Source of the DNA: Gymnogyps californianus
Taxonomy: Eukaryota > Chordata > Aves > Accipitriformes > Cathartidae
Length of the DNA: 64,000 nucleotides
Direction: 5' to 3'
Assembly (NCBI RefSeq): GCF_018139145.2
Contig: NC_059500.1
Location: forward strand, 39,537,437 to 39,601,436
A model generated the notes under the pieces. The model had not been told where the DNA came from. It saw nothing but the letters and a program-made list of their open reading frames with translations, and searched no databases. The position numbers and the translations under genes were made by a program. This document shows, piece after piece, positions 25,201-40,200 of this stretch. Numbering within the stretch: the stretch's first letter is position 1; every line of letters starts with the position of its first letter.

Positions 25201-28200
25201 CTGTGCCTAATTTTCCTGTATCAGATATGCTGTGAGCTGAATACAGTATATGGTACCACATGTGGCTGAGGAAAAAAATTAAAATATCTACGTTATATAT
25301 AAAAAGAAGTAAAATTTTTGTTTTACTTATTGGTTTATTGTTCTTTATTAACAATGTTCATATATACCTTGTCTTCACATCTTGATCCCTGAAGAGAATC
25401 TAACATTACTGTGCTGGCACACTTACTTGCCTCTTTGTCCTTGTCCTTACTTGCTTCTGCTCCAAAGACTTGGTGCTTTCAAAATAAGATACTCACAGAG
25501 TGGAAAGACCAGTGCAGCAGCCTTGAATGCTGGTTTAGAGAGGACATCCTGTGGACAAGGAGTGGAATGAATGGAGGCATAACGAGGAGAGCAGTTGGAA
25601 GATGGATATTGCTGATTGATAGGCATTGATAAGAGGGAGGGTGCATAAATGGGAGATGGCATACCAATTAAAATCAACCGGATGAGAAGCTTCAGAGAGG
25701 CAGTATAGAAGGAAAAGGTTTGATCCAGAAATTGTGTTCTAAAATACTTAATGATATTTTGTACAAGTTGTACAGGGTACTGTAAAGATACTTGTGTGAC
25801 ATTAGATCAGTCAGCACTTTGAGTCCAACAGTATGATTAATTTAGCCTGCCTGAAAGATATTTGAATATTTATTTAGGAATGTGGGTATGCATTTTTTGG
25901 CAGTTGGATTATGGTATTTGTAGGATGTGACCTCTGTTTGCCTTATGGATATGGTAATAAAAAGTGGAATCCTGAGACAAAACTTGATTTATACATTTTT
26001 TCTATTTGGAAGAAAGCCTCTAGAGTACAAATAGGCAGAAATATGTTAGTGATTTGATTATAGTATATGATAAGATGGAAGTTTCAGTAAGCTTTTTCAT
26101 AATTGCATTATCAGAGTCATTTATCTAAATAAAACATCTGATACAGTAACCAAGCTGTTGGTTGGTTACATAAACCTCACAGAGATCTATGGTACCCAGA
26201 TAGTTGTAAACTAAAAATTGTGAAAGAAACTTGATATGCAATACTTTTATATTTTAATTCCGAGAGTAATTGTAGTGTGATGGTCCACTAATTTGTGTTT
26301 TATATGGTATGCTCTTAGGTTTGTGGGTTTAGGGCTAAACTGGAATTAATATTGGAAATTCTATAGTTATTCAGAAGTAATAAAAACAAGTGAAGTGACC
26401 ATCACAAATGGTCTCTTGGCTTCTTCAGAATTTGGTGGGTGAGTGGATGTCTTCCTTTCTGCAGTAACTTTAAGGTTTGTATGTGTGCGTTAACAACTAA
26501 AATTTAAATAAATACACATATTAGAATTTTATGCTTTACCAGAAATGCATAGATATGTATATAAACAGATTTTTAAAGCACATGTATGTAAAAAGAGATG
26601 TGAATGAATCAGTGTCAATTATAGTTTGTGTTCAAAGTAGATAGCTTTCCAAAGTAGTTTTATTTCTTTCAAACTTACGTTGCAAGAAAAGTGCAATAGG
26701 TTGAGAGGGCTTAAAATTTGTCGGCTTCTCCTTTATAAACCATCTGTTATTGCTGCGTTTTGTTTTTCCACCTTGTCAGCTTTCCCAAGTCCAGCCCAGC
26801 ATTGAAATTACGTTGCACTCTGCAGTTAAAGCTCTAGCTGTGAGGTCTCCCTTGCTGTTATTTTTGCTTCAGCATTACAGAGCAAATACAGTTTTATTGG
26901 GGGATATGGCGACTCTTGTCTTGCCTGACAGGATACCAAGCTGGAGACTGCTCTGGTTCCCATGCCCTTGCACTGACCCCTTGCTGTGCCTTATCCCCAA
27001 GTTTTGAGTCTAGCTGGATCCACACTCACCTTTCATTGGGAGCTACGCCAATGAAACAGGCATTAGTGAGGGAGGAAGGAGGAAGGCCAGAGAGAGAAAA
27101 CGAGAAGCTTTTTTCCTCATTGTAATACGTTCCAGCTAAGTTACCATTAGTTCCCACAGTATTGCCTGTCTTCAAAACCTGTTGTTATGGTAAAATTCTT
27201 GAAATAGTGCACACTAATTTATTCATAACATTGATGAATTCAGGAGCTTTTTAAACCTCTGTAAAAAGGTGTTTGTGCTTTCAAAATAAGTGTATGCTTC
27301 AAAATAAAAATACATTTGGCACTTGGTATAAGAAAAAAATTAAGTGACATTTCTTATTTTTAATTGGTAAATATAAAATTCAGGAATACAGGTAACTATA
27401 CAATTTGGAAATACAGACAACATTTGAAATACAGCAGTGTAGTAGTTTCTTAAAACTAGATGTGTTTAACTGTAGAAGTGTTGTGTCCAATTAATTGCAT
27501 GTGAGTCTGGAAGTCAAGAGAACTGGTATTTGTGGTGTTACCATCTCAAATCTGTTGCTGTGTGATCTAGGGCACAATTTGTTTCCCTATGTTTACTCTT
27601 ACTTGCAGTTGTTACAGAGCATTCTATGATGCAAATAAAACGCAGTATATGATTATTAGTCTGTTCCTCTTTGTGCCATTTACTTGGTTCCTGTAGATAC
27701 AAATGTATTTTTCTTATTTCTTTACTCAGTTCTGGCTTTGTATTATAAATTAGTTGTTTAGGATTCTTCTTTCTGATAATAGAGATATAAAACTAGTGTA
27801 GTTCTATAGAACTTGTGTATGTAATACTTTATGTTACAGTATATTTTTCCTATTTTATGTCTTTCAAAAAACCCAGTGTTTTTGTGTGGGGTTTTTTTCT
27901 GATGAGGCACACATTCTTAAAATATGTAATCATAATATCACACATGCAGCTCCAGTTCCCTGTGTTTGGTTTAGTGTGTGTTGTGCTGTATGTATTGTGT
28001 GTGTTTTAAAAGTGATGGAACAAGCTCCTGGTAGACAGTATGTTTGGTTTTCTGAGCTCTCTGTGAAAAATATTGCATAGTCGCAGACAACATTATTAAA
28101 ATATAAAATGCCTTTTTATTTTGAAAAAATGAGGAGATAATGTCAACAACATGAAAACTCTATGAGAAACCCTCCTCAAATTGATAATCCCTCTCAAACT

Positions 28201-31200
28201 CCAGAATTGCTGCTGGCCGCAGCAGAATTGTGCTGCCTGCTCTAGTCCTGCTACATGACAGGCACATCTTCAAATTGCCTTGGAGACTTGTGTGCTGTGA
28301 TAGCATTCTTACTTTGAGTGCTCGCAAATTAATTCAATGCAATCCATTGATCAAAATCTTATGGAATTAGATAATGGTGGGGTTTGGTGTTGGGGTCTTT
28401 TTTGTTTTCCCTTTTGAATACCTGTGATGAAATTCATATTGATTTCAGTCGTGTAGATTAAATACTAGGAGCTATTAACTATGGTTTCTTGTAGTGAGTA
28501 CTGTAGATTGCTGCTGTCTGACAGGAAAGGGTGCAGAGTTTTTCAGTGTTGCATACAGCACGTTTATTTTGGTCTTGTTCAAAAGAACTATGATTTGATC
28601 TTGGTATGTGTGGCAATGCGCTGATGGACCCTTTCTAGTTTATATTCAACCTGTCTTAAGCACCAGTGGGTTGGTATGTCGTCATAGACATATGTGTGCA
28701 AAGGTAGGCAGACTGTCTGAAAAGACAGCGGAGAAATAGCTGAATTCAGCCATTTAGCCCACAGGACTGAAAAACATACTTCTCACTTTCCACTGCTTTC
28801 ACAGAGCTGCAGAATGGTTGGGGTTGGAAGGCGCCTCTGGAGATCGTCTAGTCCAAGTTTTCCTTTTAAAAGAAAGAGATGAACGTGCCCCTTTTTTGTC
28901 TCATCCAGCCAGGTTTTTCCTCCCTCTAGCAGTGGAAGTTTGGAGAGCAGCCTTGCAACAAGCTGCGTGCTGTTCTTCACACGTCCGAACAACCGGCTGT
29001 AAATACTCTCGAACACTAGATGGCACACGTTCAATAGGACAACTTAGCTACAGCCGTGTGACAAAGAGAAAATGTGGAGAAACAGGAAAATGAGGTGCCA
29101 CCTAATATTTCCAGTATGGCAAAGACAACTGTGAGAAACAAGGAGCCTTTCTAGACAGTTTGTATTAAGGGTTGTCTCTTTATTTTCTGAGATGATCATA
29201 TAGGGATCATATAAAGTCCTCATTCTGCCTGTGTGCAATTAAAAAAATTCTATTCTACTTGGTACTTTTTAGCTTGAAACAAATGCATAAAAGTTTTCTT
29301 TGGAATCGTGCGTCAGGCACTTAAAGCTGTTACAGTAAATGCCATTTATAAATGCTATTCCTTCCATACATCCTGAAGTTTATAGAATGCATTTTATTAA
29401 ACATGCATTAATCTGGATTGTTCAAGAACTGTATTCTTATCCAATCTTCAGGTGCTAACTTCAGAAACACAAAGTGTGAATTTGTTTTTTAACTTAGGCA
29501 AGTATACTTTGGGGAATGTGTAAGTAGTTTTTTATTCTTGGTCCTCTATAAAAGCCTAATAAATCTTAGAATTTAAGAATATGGGATTAGACAGTAGTGT
29601 GTTTACTAGTGCATGTTTAATATAACACATTTGTGCTTTCGTGTGGTAGCATGATAAAAAGCTTTACTAGTTTAAAAAAAAAAAACATTTTGATGCACTG
29701 AGATATTTAGCTCTTACTAGCAACTCTGAAATTCACAGAAGAAGATAATACTGTGAAAAAATGTCTTGGACCAAAATGCGTGCGGTAATATTAAAGACAC
29801 AGGTGATAAAATACATTTAATTTCTGGAATTTAATTTTGAAGATGTAGCAAGAATCTCAAAGCGCATCCAAAAGGGATTGTCCGTGAAGAGGAGAGAAAA
29901 GCTGTTTGTAAATCTGCTGTCTGTCTCTTGCCTGTAGCAACTGCATGCAACAACCTGTTCTTTCTATCTGCCACCTTTAGTATTTTTAGTGATCGTTGTC
30001 GTAAACAGTTTGGGATCCCAGGTGTTTGCATTTATCAGCTGTTTAGCCTGCTTGGTATCTCTGTGGATCTCCTTCCATGACTTTGACATAGTTATTCTGA
30101 AGAACCTAATCCTGAGAAAATCTGAGGGTTTAGTAAGAGTTGATCTGAGATTTACAGTTTAATAATTGCAGTGTAATAGCATCCATGAGTTAAGCTGTAA
30201 ATTATACAGTGGCAGTTGTTTGATTTTTTTCTTATTAATGACTAATTTTCTTTCATTTGTTTATCAACAGCCACAAGCAGCAAGCCATCCTGCCATTTTC
30301 AGAGTTGTTAATGAAATTTTCAAGTAAGTTTTGAAATTATAGTGGGAAGTGTTTCAAATGATCAGTTTAAACATTGAGGTTTTCTTCATGAGAACGAGTA
30401 TTATAATCTGGGATGTATTATAATTTCAGGATGTCTTTTTCTTTACCTGTATGCCTTAGTGTCCCCTTCTGTGTATTATACTGCAAATAATGAAAAATGT
30501 TAAAAATCTTGTGAACTTTACATAAAAGTTACGTTATAATAATCATTGATAGTTGACTACATTTTATTTTAGCCTTTAAAATTTATAATTTATTTTGTAC
30601 TTCAGTAGAGATTTGTGGTTGAAATATGATTTTGAAGTGAAAATTATAAATGCTGAAATGGCTTGGCCCGTGCCAGCATGAAGATGGAGTTTAGCTAAAA
30701 CATTTGCACTTACCAGTGTAGCCTCTTTTACATTATGTTAATAGTCTGCAGGATTTATATCAGATATGCTCTTAATGGCATTAAACTATTGATCTACCTG
30801 TTAATAATGAGTTTGGTTTTGAATGCATTAAGATTATTTTGAAGCAATATATATTGTTTACCACATGGGGGCTTCCAGTCCTTTGTGCTCAGTTTTCAGT
30901 GGCTTTTTCTCTTCACTTCACTTCACTTATTATTTTATCATTCTTTTTAAGTAGATCTGCTGCCAGGGTTATCAGTATTACAGTTTCAATACAACAATAA
31001 TGTTTTTAATGACTGACATTCTTTGTTCATCAAGTGTTTTCCTCCTTAAGAAAAAAGGGCTCCCAGGCGCATGTGTTTGGGGGCATTTGTGTGTCTGTGT
31101 GCATGTTTAGGTTTGTGCAGGCACTCACAGAAGAGTCTTTGCTGTAGAAACTGTAGATGGCTGTATTGTGAGAGTGGAACCACTCAGCAGCTATTGCTGT

Positions 31201-34200
31201 GGCAGTCCTTTCTGTTGCTGTGGTCCAGTGTCTGAGCACAGCTAGCATTTTCTGAATAGTTGAGACCAGTCACTTTCCCAAAGCAAAATGCACTTGAAAA
31301 TTGATGTGACTTCAACAGACCTGTACTAATGTCTCATGCTGGAGACTGTATATTGTGATGGTATAGGGAGACAAAATTTGTTGAAGCTTCTTGGCTTATT
31401 TAGGGTCATGGTATATAAAATATTTTCTAAAAATAACATGAGACTACATGACTCTTTTGCACCCTTTCCATTTGGTAGACAGTAGAAATGGATGAGATTC
31501 TGTTTCTCAGATAATGCAGGACATTGTCCAGCAGAGTATTTCCTAATAAAACTTTGCACTTGTATTAGCATTCCAAATCGTCTTAGAAATTCATCATGTT
31601 TTCCTGTTGCTCAGCCTACATTTCTGCTCCCTTGTTTGCTTTCAATTGTTTCTACTTAGTATGCTTGTTCCTCTACATTGTTGGTATTAAACCCTTAATA
31701 TATTTTAAAATACTATGTTTCAGGTCCTCTTGGTATTACATGAAGCTGTATATGTTAGCTGGCTTTTGCAGACCAATTGATTTCTGCAGCTTTGTGTTCA
31801 TTTTTGTTATATTTCTCTGACACCCTTCCAGCTACTATCAAGTGGTGTGCAGACGTTAAGATACTATTCCAGATTTAGTCACACCTGAGATTTTAGGGAC
31901 CTGCTGATAAAGAATTTGTACTTCATTGCTTGGAAACTGTGTCATGTTTCTACAGCTGGCACAAAACTCCTTTTATTTTGAGGGTTAATATTCTGTTAGA
32001 AGTACAGATCTAAGCAATGTGTCTCTTTCAGGAATAATTTTTCCTGCTTTGCATGCTTTTTATTGAGGTTGATTGTGCTAAATTATTTGATCTCAGGGAT
32101 ATTAACTTGTGTTTTTATTTCCCAAGAAGAAGCTTATTTTGTTGCTATGTGTGGCTATACAGAAGTCCATACACCTAGACTGTCTTGAGTTTCTGTGTAC
32201 TATTTCTTGTGTTTATATTAGTGATTATATTTGCCTGTAGTTTTGTGAAATTTCTCTGTTACAGTAATGTTAGCTGTTCTTTTAGATCATTATGGAGAGA
32301 ACAAAACAATTCTCTAATAAAAAACATATCTCAGTGGCAGCTTTACTTTGAACAATTTTTCTCCTTACTATTACATGTCATTCAAATAAGAGAATGAAAA
32401 TTACACTTTGCTGCCCATGTGTTTTTCTGCTCCATTTGCTCAAGGTTACGTTATGCCCTATGGAAGGTGAGTTGAAGCGTTCACGTTCCTGAACCTCCAG
32501 AGTGGATTTTATGATTTCACCATTGAAAACATATTGAAATGCATTGGTCCCTAATTAAATCTGTAGCAATTATTGATCTAAAGTATGCCTTTGGTATACA
32601 CTCATTTCTGTTTATGCTGCTGATTCATTGATTAATGATCACTAAGGAGTCACAGTGATTGAACAGCAGCTGTATTATTTAATATTTAAGTTCAGTCTCA
32701 TTGTGTAGTTTTTTAAATATCTAACTTTTAAAGTTGATCAACAACTTTTGTTTGTTTGTTTCCCTGGCTCCAGTAGGAGTGTTATATTTAACAGTTTAAG
32801 TCAAGATTCCTCCCGCCCCGCCCTGGTGCCATATCCCAGGAAATTGTACTAGATTGTACTTTCTCTCTAATTTGAGATGGCCTATGGGATGCAGTCCCAC
32901 AGAGCACTAAAGTATGCTTAACTGTAGGCATGGGAATAGTTGCTCGGAACCCAATAAGACTGTTCAGATGCCAAATTTGCCTAATAAAGTTGTGGTAGTC
33001 TCTTTTTCAATTTTACACTTTTTTTCCCCTATTGGTAGGGTAAATTATGTGTGTCTGCATGTATATTGTATATACTTACTAAATCTAGTTTATTTGTAGG
33101 AGTTGCTTATGTTTTTTTTTAAAGTAAAAATAAAATTTAAAAAGCCTGAAAAGTTAGTATTTCTGTCAGTTTCCACACTGACATAATGAGCTCAGACACA
33201 GCTAGAATCTACAGCATACAAAGAATATACCTTTTTTTCCTTTCATTTCAATTAACAGTGGTGTGACGGGCAGACTAATTATCTGATCTGTCATAATCTA
33301 ACTTTTCAATGCTTAGAAATGCACTGCTGGAAACTGATGGAACTCCAGAAGTTATGACCATAATACAGGTGTTTACACAGCTCTTCCTTCAGACTCATCA
33401 GAATGAAAACAAGCAGGTTAGTCAAGATCTATTTCTTAATGTTTCCTTTCAGTGAGAAGATATGAAATTTCACATGAAAAGAACAATTCTACTGTTAAGA
33501 ATGGGGACTGAATATAACGAGCTAAGTCATAACATCTCTCTACAGCTGTATATACATGCCAAAGTTCAGTTCAAACATTTTCACCTGTGAATAAAATTAT
33601 AGTGTGAAACCAATATGTAAGAGCAATTTACCTGATTTTACCCTGGAATAATCCTGCAACCTAAACTGTGATTTTCACAGTGGCAGTTCCCCTGGTGCTG
33701 AAGTTTCTGCCTCTATAGTGAACATGATCATGATCATCTATCTTTGATAGACAGGATGAAAAGCTTTAGATGCGTTTTTCTTTTGCAGTAGCAAGGTTTC
33801 TGATAATAAATGAAACAGAGATAATAACCCCATCCCCACTCCCCCAAATAATTGTTAGTAGGATACCAAATAGTCACATTTGTCTGGTCAGAAGGTAAAA
33901 GACACAGAATGCATACTGGTTTCAGTTTCTTGTCTTCAACAGTGGCCTCAGAAATTTTCCCTCAGTCTAAAGCTTCAAATTTCCCAGTTTAGTGTCTCTT
34001 CTTCTGTACAGATTTTTATACAGGTCTGATTGAACTGAATTAAGTAGAATTACTTTTGTATGTATTAATTTAAACAAGAGCAGGATCGGTTTCTCATTTT
34101 TAAATTTCAAAATGGAGATATGAAAAAGTCTTGTCTTGTTTATAGGTTGCAAACTTTTTTTCAGGTTCCCAAATCACACTGTCATTTCACATCCTGACCA

Positions 34201-37200
34201 TTTTGTTTGGTTGTTTATCTCCAGTTCATATGGTATGAGTTTGGAAAGTATCCTATCATTTAATAGCTCTCACTTTAGGCTTAAGAAAATGTCCAGTTCC
34301 TTTGATTTTTGCACCTTTTTGGGGAGATGGTAGTTAAGAAAATTTTGGGACTTCTTGGAACTTGTGACGCACTGGCCTTTAATGAGCAGTGTGATTGAAT
34401 CTGTCTTCTAGCTTCAGGCAATATGAATTCAGGATGAAACTGCAGCTGTCTTGCTTAGTATATAGGTGCTGTGCATGTTAATTTTATGCCACCCTGACTG
34501 CATGGCAGCAGCACACTGTATAGCCCCAGGTGGGGGTGACTGGGTGGAGAACACAAGTAAAGATTCCGCACCCATCAGACACCCAAGAGCTAATCCTGTT
34601 GTGCAGGTGATGCATTTGCTTCAGGGTGAAAGTCCTTCACCTGCTGGCATTGCGACATGGACTATTGCCCACTTTTTTGAAGTGGTTTTAAATGCGAAGT
34701 TTCCTCGATTTAACTTGTATACAGTTTAATTCATGTTGCTCTAATTAAGGTATTGTCTTCAATATTAGAATTTAAAATCCCTTGTTTCACAGTTTATGAA
34801 TCAACCATGAGGTCAGGTCAACTAACAGTTGGCATACACAAATGCAGGCACAGACTGCTTTCTAAACTTTGTTTAAATCAGATCATATTTTTTTGTCATA
34901 CCAATGTTATATATATTCATGAGGCACCCATCTTTGTGGTATCTGGATGCCCTTCACAGGACATAACGTGCTCCATTAGCATTTCACAGAGGAATGGTAA
35001 AACCATTAATGACAGAGGATGAAGAGCGTTCTAGCTGGGTCATCTGAGACCTTAGGAATTTATAGTACAGTTAATTGAAAAAAGGCTAGGCAAACACTTA
35101 GGTCCACAAAATTTTCAAAAGAACCAGGTCATGTCTGGCAGTTTCACAGGTTTGCAATGTAGGAGGAGAGCGATTCTCTATTGCAGTGTGGCAGCTGTCA
35201 GAAATATCTTTCTTTTCTAATAACTTTGTAGACCATTTAGAGAGAACAGGGTTTGGCAGAAAAAAGCTGAAGAGTGTGAAAAAACAGTGCTACAGGGTTT
35301 AGGAATAGTATTGTTTCATCTACATTTTGGGAGACTAAAAAAGGTATAAATGGAACATGAGGTTTAAACCTACTTAGGAAAAAAGACCATTTGTGTAGTC
35401 ATTGAATAAGAAATTTAAGAATGGGTGTACTGAGATCACTGTTGGGATAATCCTTTCCATGTTTTGTACAAGCAGATTTTCTTCAAGTTTGTGATGGTAG
35501 TGAAAGCTGTCCTAAGGATATTTGGGTCACGTTGCATGTAAATTTATGAACTTAAAGTTCATGTTTTTATTTGATGGAGATTATAATTTCCTCCAGGATT
35601 ATTTTCCCTTGATCATTTCAGAATTGTCAGTGGTTTTCACCTGGGAATTTTGTTTTAAATAGCTGGATAAATATTTTAAGCCAGTGTTCAACTTTTATTT
35701 CCTGTTATACATCGTGGCAATTATCATAACCAGCCACATCCGAACTTGTTCTGTCTCTTTGTACCTTGTTTTGCACTTTGTGATGGCTTATGTAAGGAAA
35801 GAACTGCCTAAAATACTGTGTTTGTATGATAGGAAGCAAGTATTTTTTGCTTTGCTTAAACAGTATGCTGAAAACTGGTTTTCACTTACTTTACAATACT
35901 GTTTTCATATGTAACTCATGCTGTGGGTTGTCTTGGCTACTACTAACTGTGTCAAGGACTGCTCTTTCATGGGGATTTTTGGTGCAAGCTAATTGGCTAC
36001 ATGCATACTTTAGTATAGGGATTTTTAATTTTTAATTAACCTAATTCCACTTGACAAGTAGACCTTTAGAGTCTTACCATACCAGTGATACACAGACTGT
36101 CTGAGAATACTGTATATATTAGTGTGCTGTAATTTCAATTAACTGTTGTTTACAGAACAAAAAAATGAGTAGAGAGAGAATGTGTCGTTCCATTTGTTTG
36201 TAAGATGCATGCATGTATATCCCAAAAGAAATGAGTTACTAAATATGGCCTTCATTGGATTTACAAATTTATCACATTTTATAGAGTCTGTATTCCCAGT
36301 CTGTCTTTCAAGAGATGATCTATTTGCTAAACAGTCTCTTATTCCTAAAGAGAGGAGACAGAAGAGTTCTAAAGTCATTAGTATAGAGACTTGAAGACTG
36401 AAATGACAGAATCATCAAGTGGTTGGGGTTGGAAGGGACCTCTGGAAGTCATCTCGTCCAACCCCTGAGCTCAGGCAGGGCCGGCTAGAACCAGCTGCCC
36501 AGGACCATGTCCAGTCGGCTTTTGAATATCCCCAAGGACTGAGACTCTACAACCCCTCTGGGCAACCTGTGCCAGTGCTCGGTCACCCTCACAGTTAAAA
36601 AAAAAAAAAAAAAAGGTGTTTTCTGATATCCAGATGGAGCCTCCTGTGTTTCAGTTTGTGCCCATTCCTTCTGGTCCTGTTACTGGGCACCAGTGACAAG
36701 AGCCTCGCTCCATTTTCTTTGCACCCTCCTTTCAGGTATTTACATACATTGATAAGATCCCCCTTGAGCCTTCTCTTCTCCAGGCTTTCTCAGCCTTTCC
36801 TCATAGGAGAGATGCTCCAGTCCCTTAATCATCCTTGTGGCCCTTTGTTGAACTCTCTCCAGTATGTCCATGTCTCTCTTGTACTAAGGAGCCTAGAAGC
36901 AGACATAGTACTCCAGGTTTGGCTGCTGGAGTGGCTGCTCGCCAGCGCTGAGGAGAGGGGAAGGATCACCTCCTTCGACCTGCTGGCAATACTTTGCCTA
37001 ATGCAGCTCAAGATACCATTCGCTGCCTTTGTGGCAAGGGCACATTGCTGGCTCACTTTCAACTTGGTGTCCACCAGGACCCCCAGGTCCTTTTCTGCAA
37101 AACTGCTTTCCAACTGGTTGGCTCTCCGCATGTTCTGGTCCCTGAGGTTGTTCCTTCCCAGGTGCAGGACTTATACTTTCTCCTTGTTGAACTTCCTGAG

Positions 37201-40200
37201 GTTCCTTTCAGCCCATTTCTCCAGCCTGTCAAGGTCCCTCTGGATGGCAGCATGACTCTCTGGCATATCAGCCACTTCTCCCAGTTTTGTGTCATCAGCA
37301 AGCTTGCTGAGGGAACACTCTGCCTCATCACCCAGATTATTAATGAGGATGTTAAACAGGACTGGACCCAGCATGGACCCCTGGGGTACACCACTAGTTA
37401 CCAGCCTCCAGCTAGACTTTGTGCCAATGATCACCACCCTCTGGACCTGGCCATTCAGCCAGTTTTCAATCCCCCTCAAAGGGAGTTCATATTGCACTTG
37501 CACATGCATGCTACACATTAGACGTGCCTAAAGTAGATGTTTGCAGAACAAAAAGATTACAGGTATGCGGCTGCTAGTCTCGATTACACAAGCAGCAACG
37601 TTGACAGTACACAAACCACACATACCCAGATAAATAGAGGACAAGTCTGTTATCCATGACTACCTTACCTTATGCTGAATGAGATCCTAAGAAGTTTAGG
37701 TTTCCGTTTTTGAACAGAAGGCAATAATCTACATCACACCTTCAGATTTTGTAGATGTTATTAATTCTCAGTTTAATATGATCCATTAACCTGTTCACAC
37801 TGGAAAATGAAATTAAACTAATTAGTGTCTCTTTTAACCTCTGCATATTAAGAGTGAAGACTTTGTGATTGCAGAGAAAAAACCTAAGAATATTAAGATG
37901 TAATTTTCTTCATACTCTGAATCTTTTTTAATACATGTATTTTAAAAATCCATAAATAATTACTTTTTCTAAGCAAGCTTTTCCTAAATATCCCCCTTCT
38001 TTCTTTATGCAAAATCCTAAAATTATGTGTAGAGTTACTTTTCTGTTCTCTTGCTTCAGTCTATATTGTTAATTACTACCTTAGATGAGATTGTTCACTG
38101 TGGGTTTGTTTTGAAAACTGACCAGAAAGCTCTTAAAATAATGATTTTGTATCTTAGCATAAATTTCCACTGAAAGCCTACTTCCCTCACCATCACCAGC
38201 CTCTTGTAACAGCTTTACTCAGACGTCCTTTTGGTAAGTTTCTTCATTAAATATTTGCAGCATTAATCAACCTGCATGATCTGTATGTCATAGAATAACT
38301 TTAAAAGGGATGAAGACAAAATGTTGCCATTTCGTAAATAGGCTGTGTTGACTTAGCAATTTTAATAACATTCTTTTAATGTATTTTTTTGCAGGACCAT
38401 CTAATTCTTATGTAACAATAATACAGATGTAACTTTAAGGAAAACTAAACCAGAAGTGAATAACAAAGAAAGAGTGCATAATTTTGTAGGAATGAAGACA
38501 AGTTACTGAGATTGTAAAAATACTAGATATCTTATAATATTAGTAATTGTCATTACGAAAGTTTTCATATGTATATTACAAGAAATAACCTTGTTGTTTG
38601 TCTCTGAAGCTTGAATTCTGCTGATATTTTAGATTGCAAACCTAATATATTTTTAAGGTTTCCCATTTTTATAGATCAAGAAACCACTGCTCAATATTGT
38701 ACAGTTTTTCATGAACAATAATTTCAGCTCAGTACAAGAGCCTCTCAGAATGTTACTCCACTGATTATATATTAATATTGAGGTAGCATTTACACAATGG
38801 TACATCAGCCTTGTTTGAATATTCCTAGCTGTACTTCCTCACATGGCTTTGTCAATGAATTGTTCTAAGAAATACAGTGTCGTGGTTTAACCCCAATCAG
38901 CAACTAAGCACCACACGGCTACTTGCTCACTCCCCCCCCCCAGTGGGATGGGGGAAAGAATCAAAAAAACCCCCCCAAACTCATGGGTTGAGATAAAGAC
39001 AGTTTAATAGGACAGAAAGGAAGAAAATAATAATAATGATAATAATAATAAAATGACAATGATAATACTAAAAGAATTAGAATATACAAAACAAGTGATG
39101 CACAATGCAATTGCTCACCACTTGCCAACCGATGCCCAGTCAGTTCCCGAGCAGCGATCCGCCCCTCCTGGCCAACTCCCCCGTTTATATACTGGGCATG
39201 ACATCATATGGTATGGAATATCCCTTTGGCCAGTTTGGGTCAGCTGTCCCGGCTGTGTCCCCTCCCAACTTCTTGTGCCCCTCCAGCCTTCTTGCTGGCT
39301 GGGCATGAGAAGCTGAAAAATCCTTGACTTAGTATAAACACTCCTTAGCAACAACTAAAAACCTCAGTGTGTTATCAACATTATTCTCATACTAAATCCA
39401 AAACGCTGCACTATACCAGCTACTAGGAAGAAAATTAACTCTATCCCAGCTGAAATCAGGACATTCAGTAATAGGTATTGTTGAAAATTGGGAAATTTTA
39501 AAATGAAATTTGAAATGCTTTGTAATAACTGAATCAAGTTGCACAAATTTTAATGCTAGCTTAATATGGTTAATTTCACTGTTCTGTTCTAGTTGGACAG
39601 ACTATAATTTTAAGAGTTTTATTTTCATCCTCCCTCCTCAGAACTGCCAACTACACACTGGTGTCAACACTTGAAACACATTTCGGATATGCTCAAAGCA
39701 TTAGTAGAAGATACAAACATTAGGTAAGCAGTATTATATTTTCTAACTTTTTGTCCTTTGCATGTGTTGCTTTGTGAAAAGTCATGTCATTTGAAGTCTT
39801 TAGTGGCTACATTTAATCATTTTCTTATTATTCTCTAAATAGAGCTTCGTTTTAAAGAATAGGACTTAGACAACTTACTGAACCTGAACTTTGTAGCACC
39901 TATAGACCTGACCAATAAGCCTCTGAGTAAACAAAATCTTGTCATTCCTTTCATTTCAGCAAATAGCTAGCTGTAAAACAGAAATGCTTACTTGCCTACT
40001 CTCCCATTTCTCCCCCAAAACTTTAAAAACTGATTCTGGATTGAATAACAAGAGAACTCTTCCAACCAGAAAAGCAGCTAGTATTGGAAAGACCCTGTTG
40101 TGAGCGATATTTTTTTATGAAGGAGCTTGTATTGGCTTTCTGCAGGCTTGTGCAAACATCCAAACTTCAAACTTCCTTGATTTTTTTCATAAAGATACGA

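Larger units (their letters stand above)
33417..38157 (+). other. FANCC: FANCC intron 9
   Basis: 4741 bp. It holds a long antisense CR1 copy (about 36404-37487). A catgatcatgatcat palindromic repeat sits at about 33724-33738. Otherwise no feature was recognised. Confidence 0.8.

Noticed and set aside
33724..33738. catgatcatgatcat palindromic repeat in intron 9
   Set aside because: Short, with no partner structure or known function; simple-sequence chance is sufficient.
36656..37255. 199-codon plus-strand open frame
   Set aside because: Antisense of the CR1 copy in intron 9; the RT motifs are on the minus strand.
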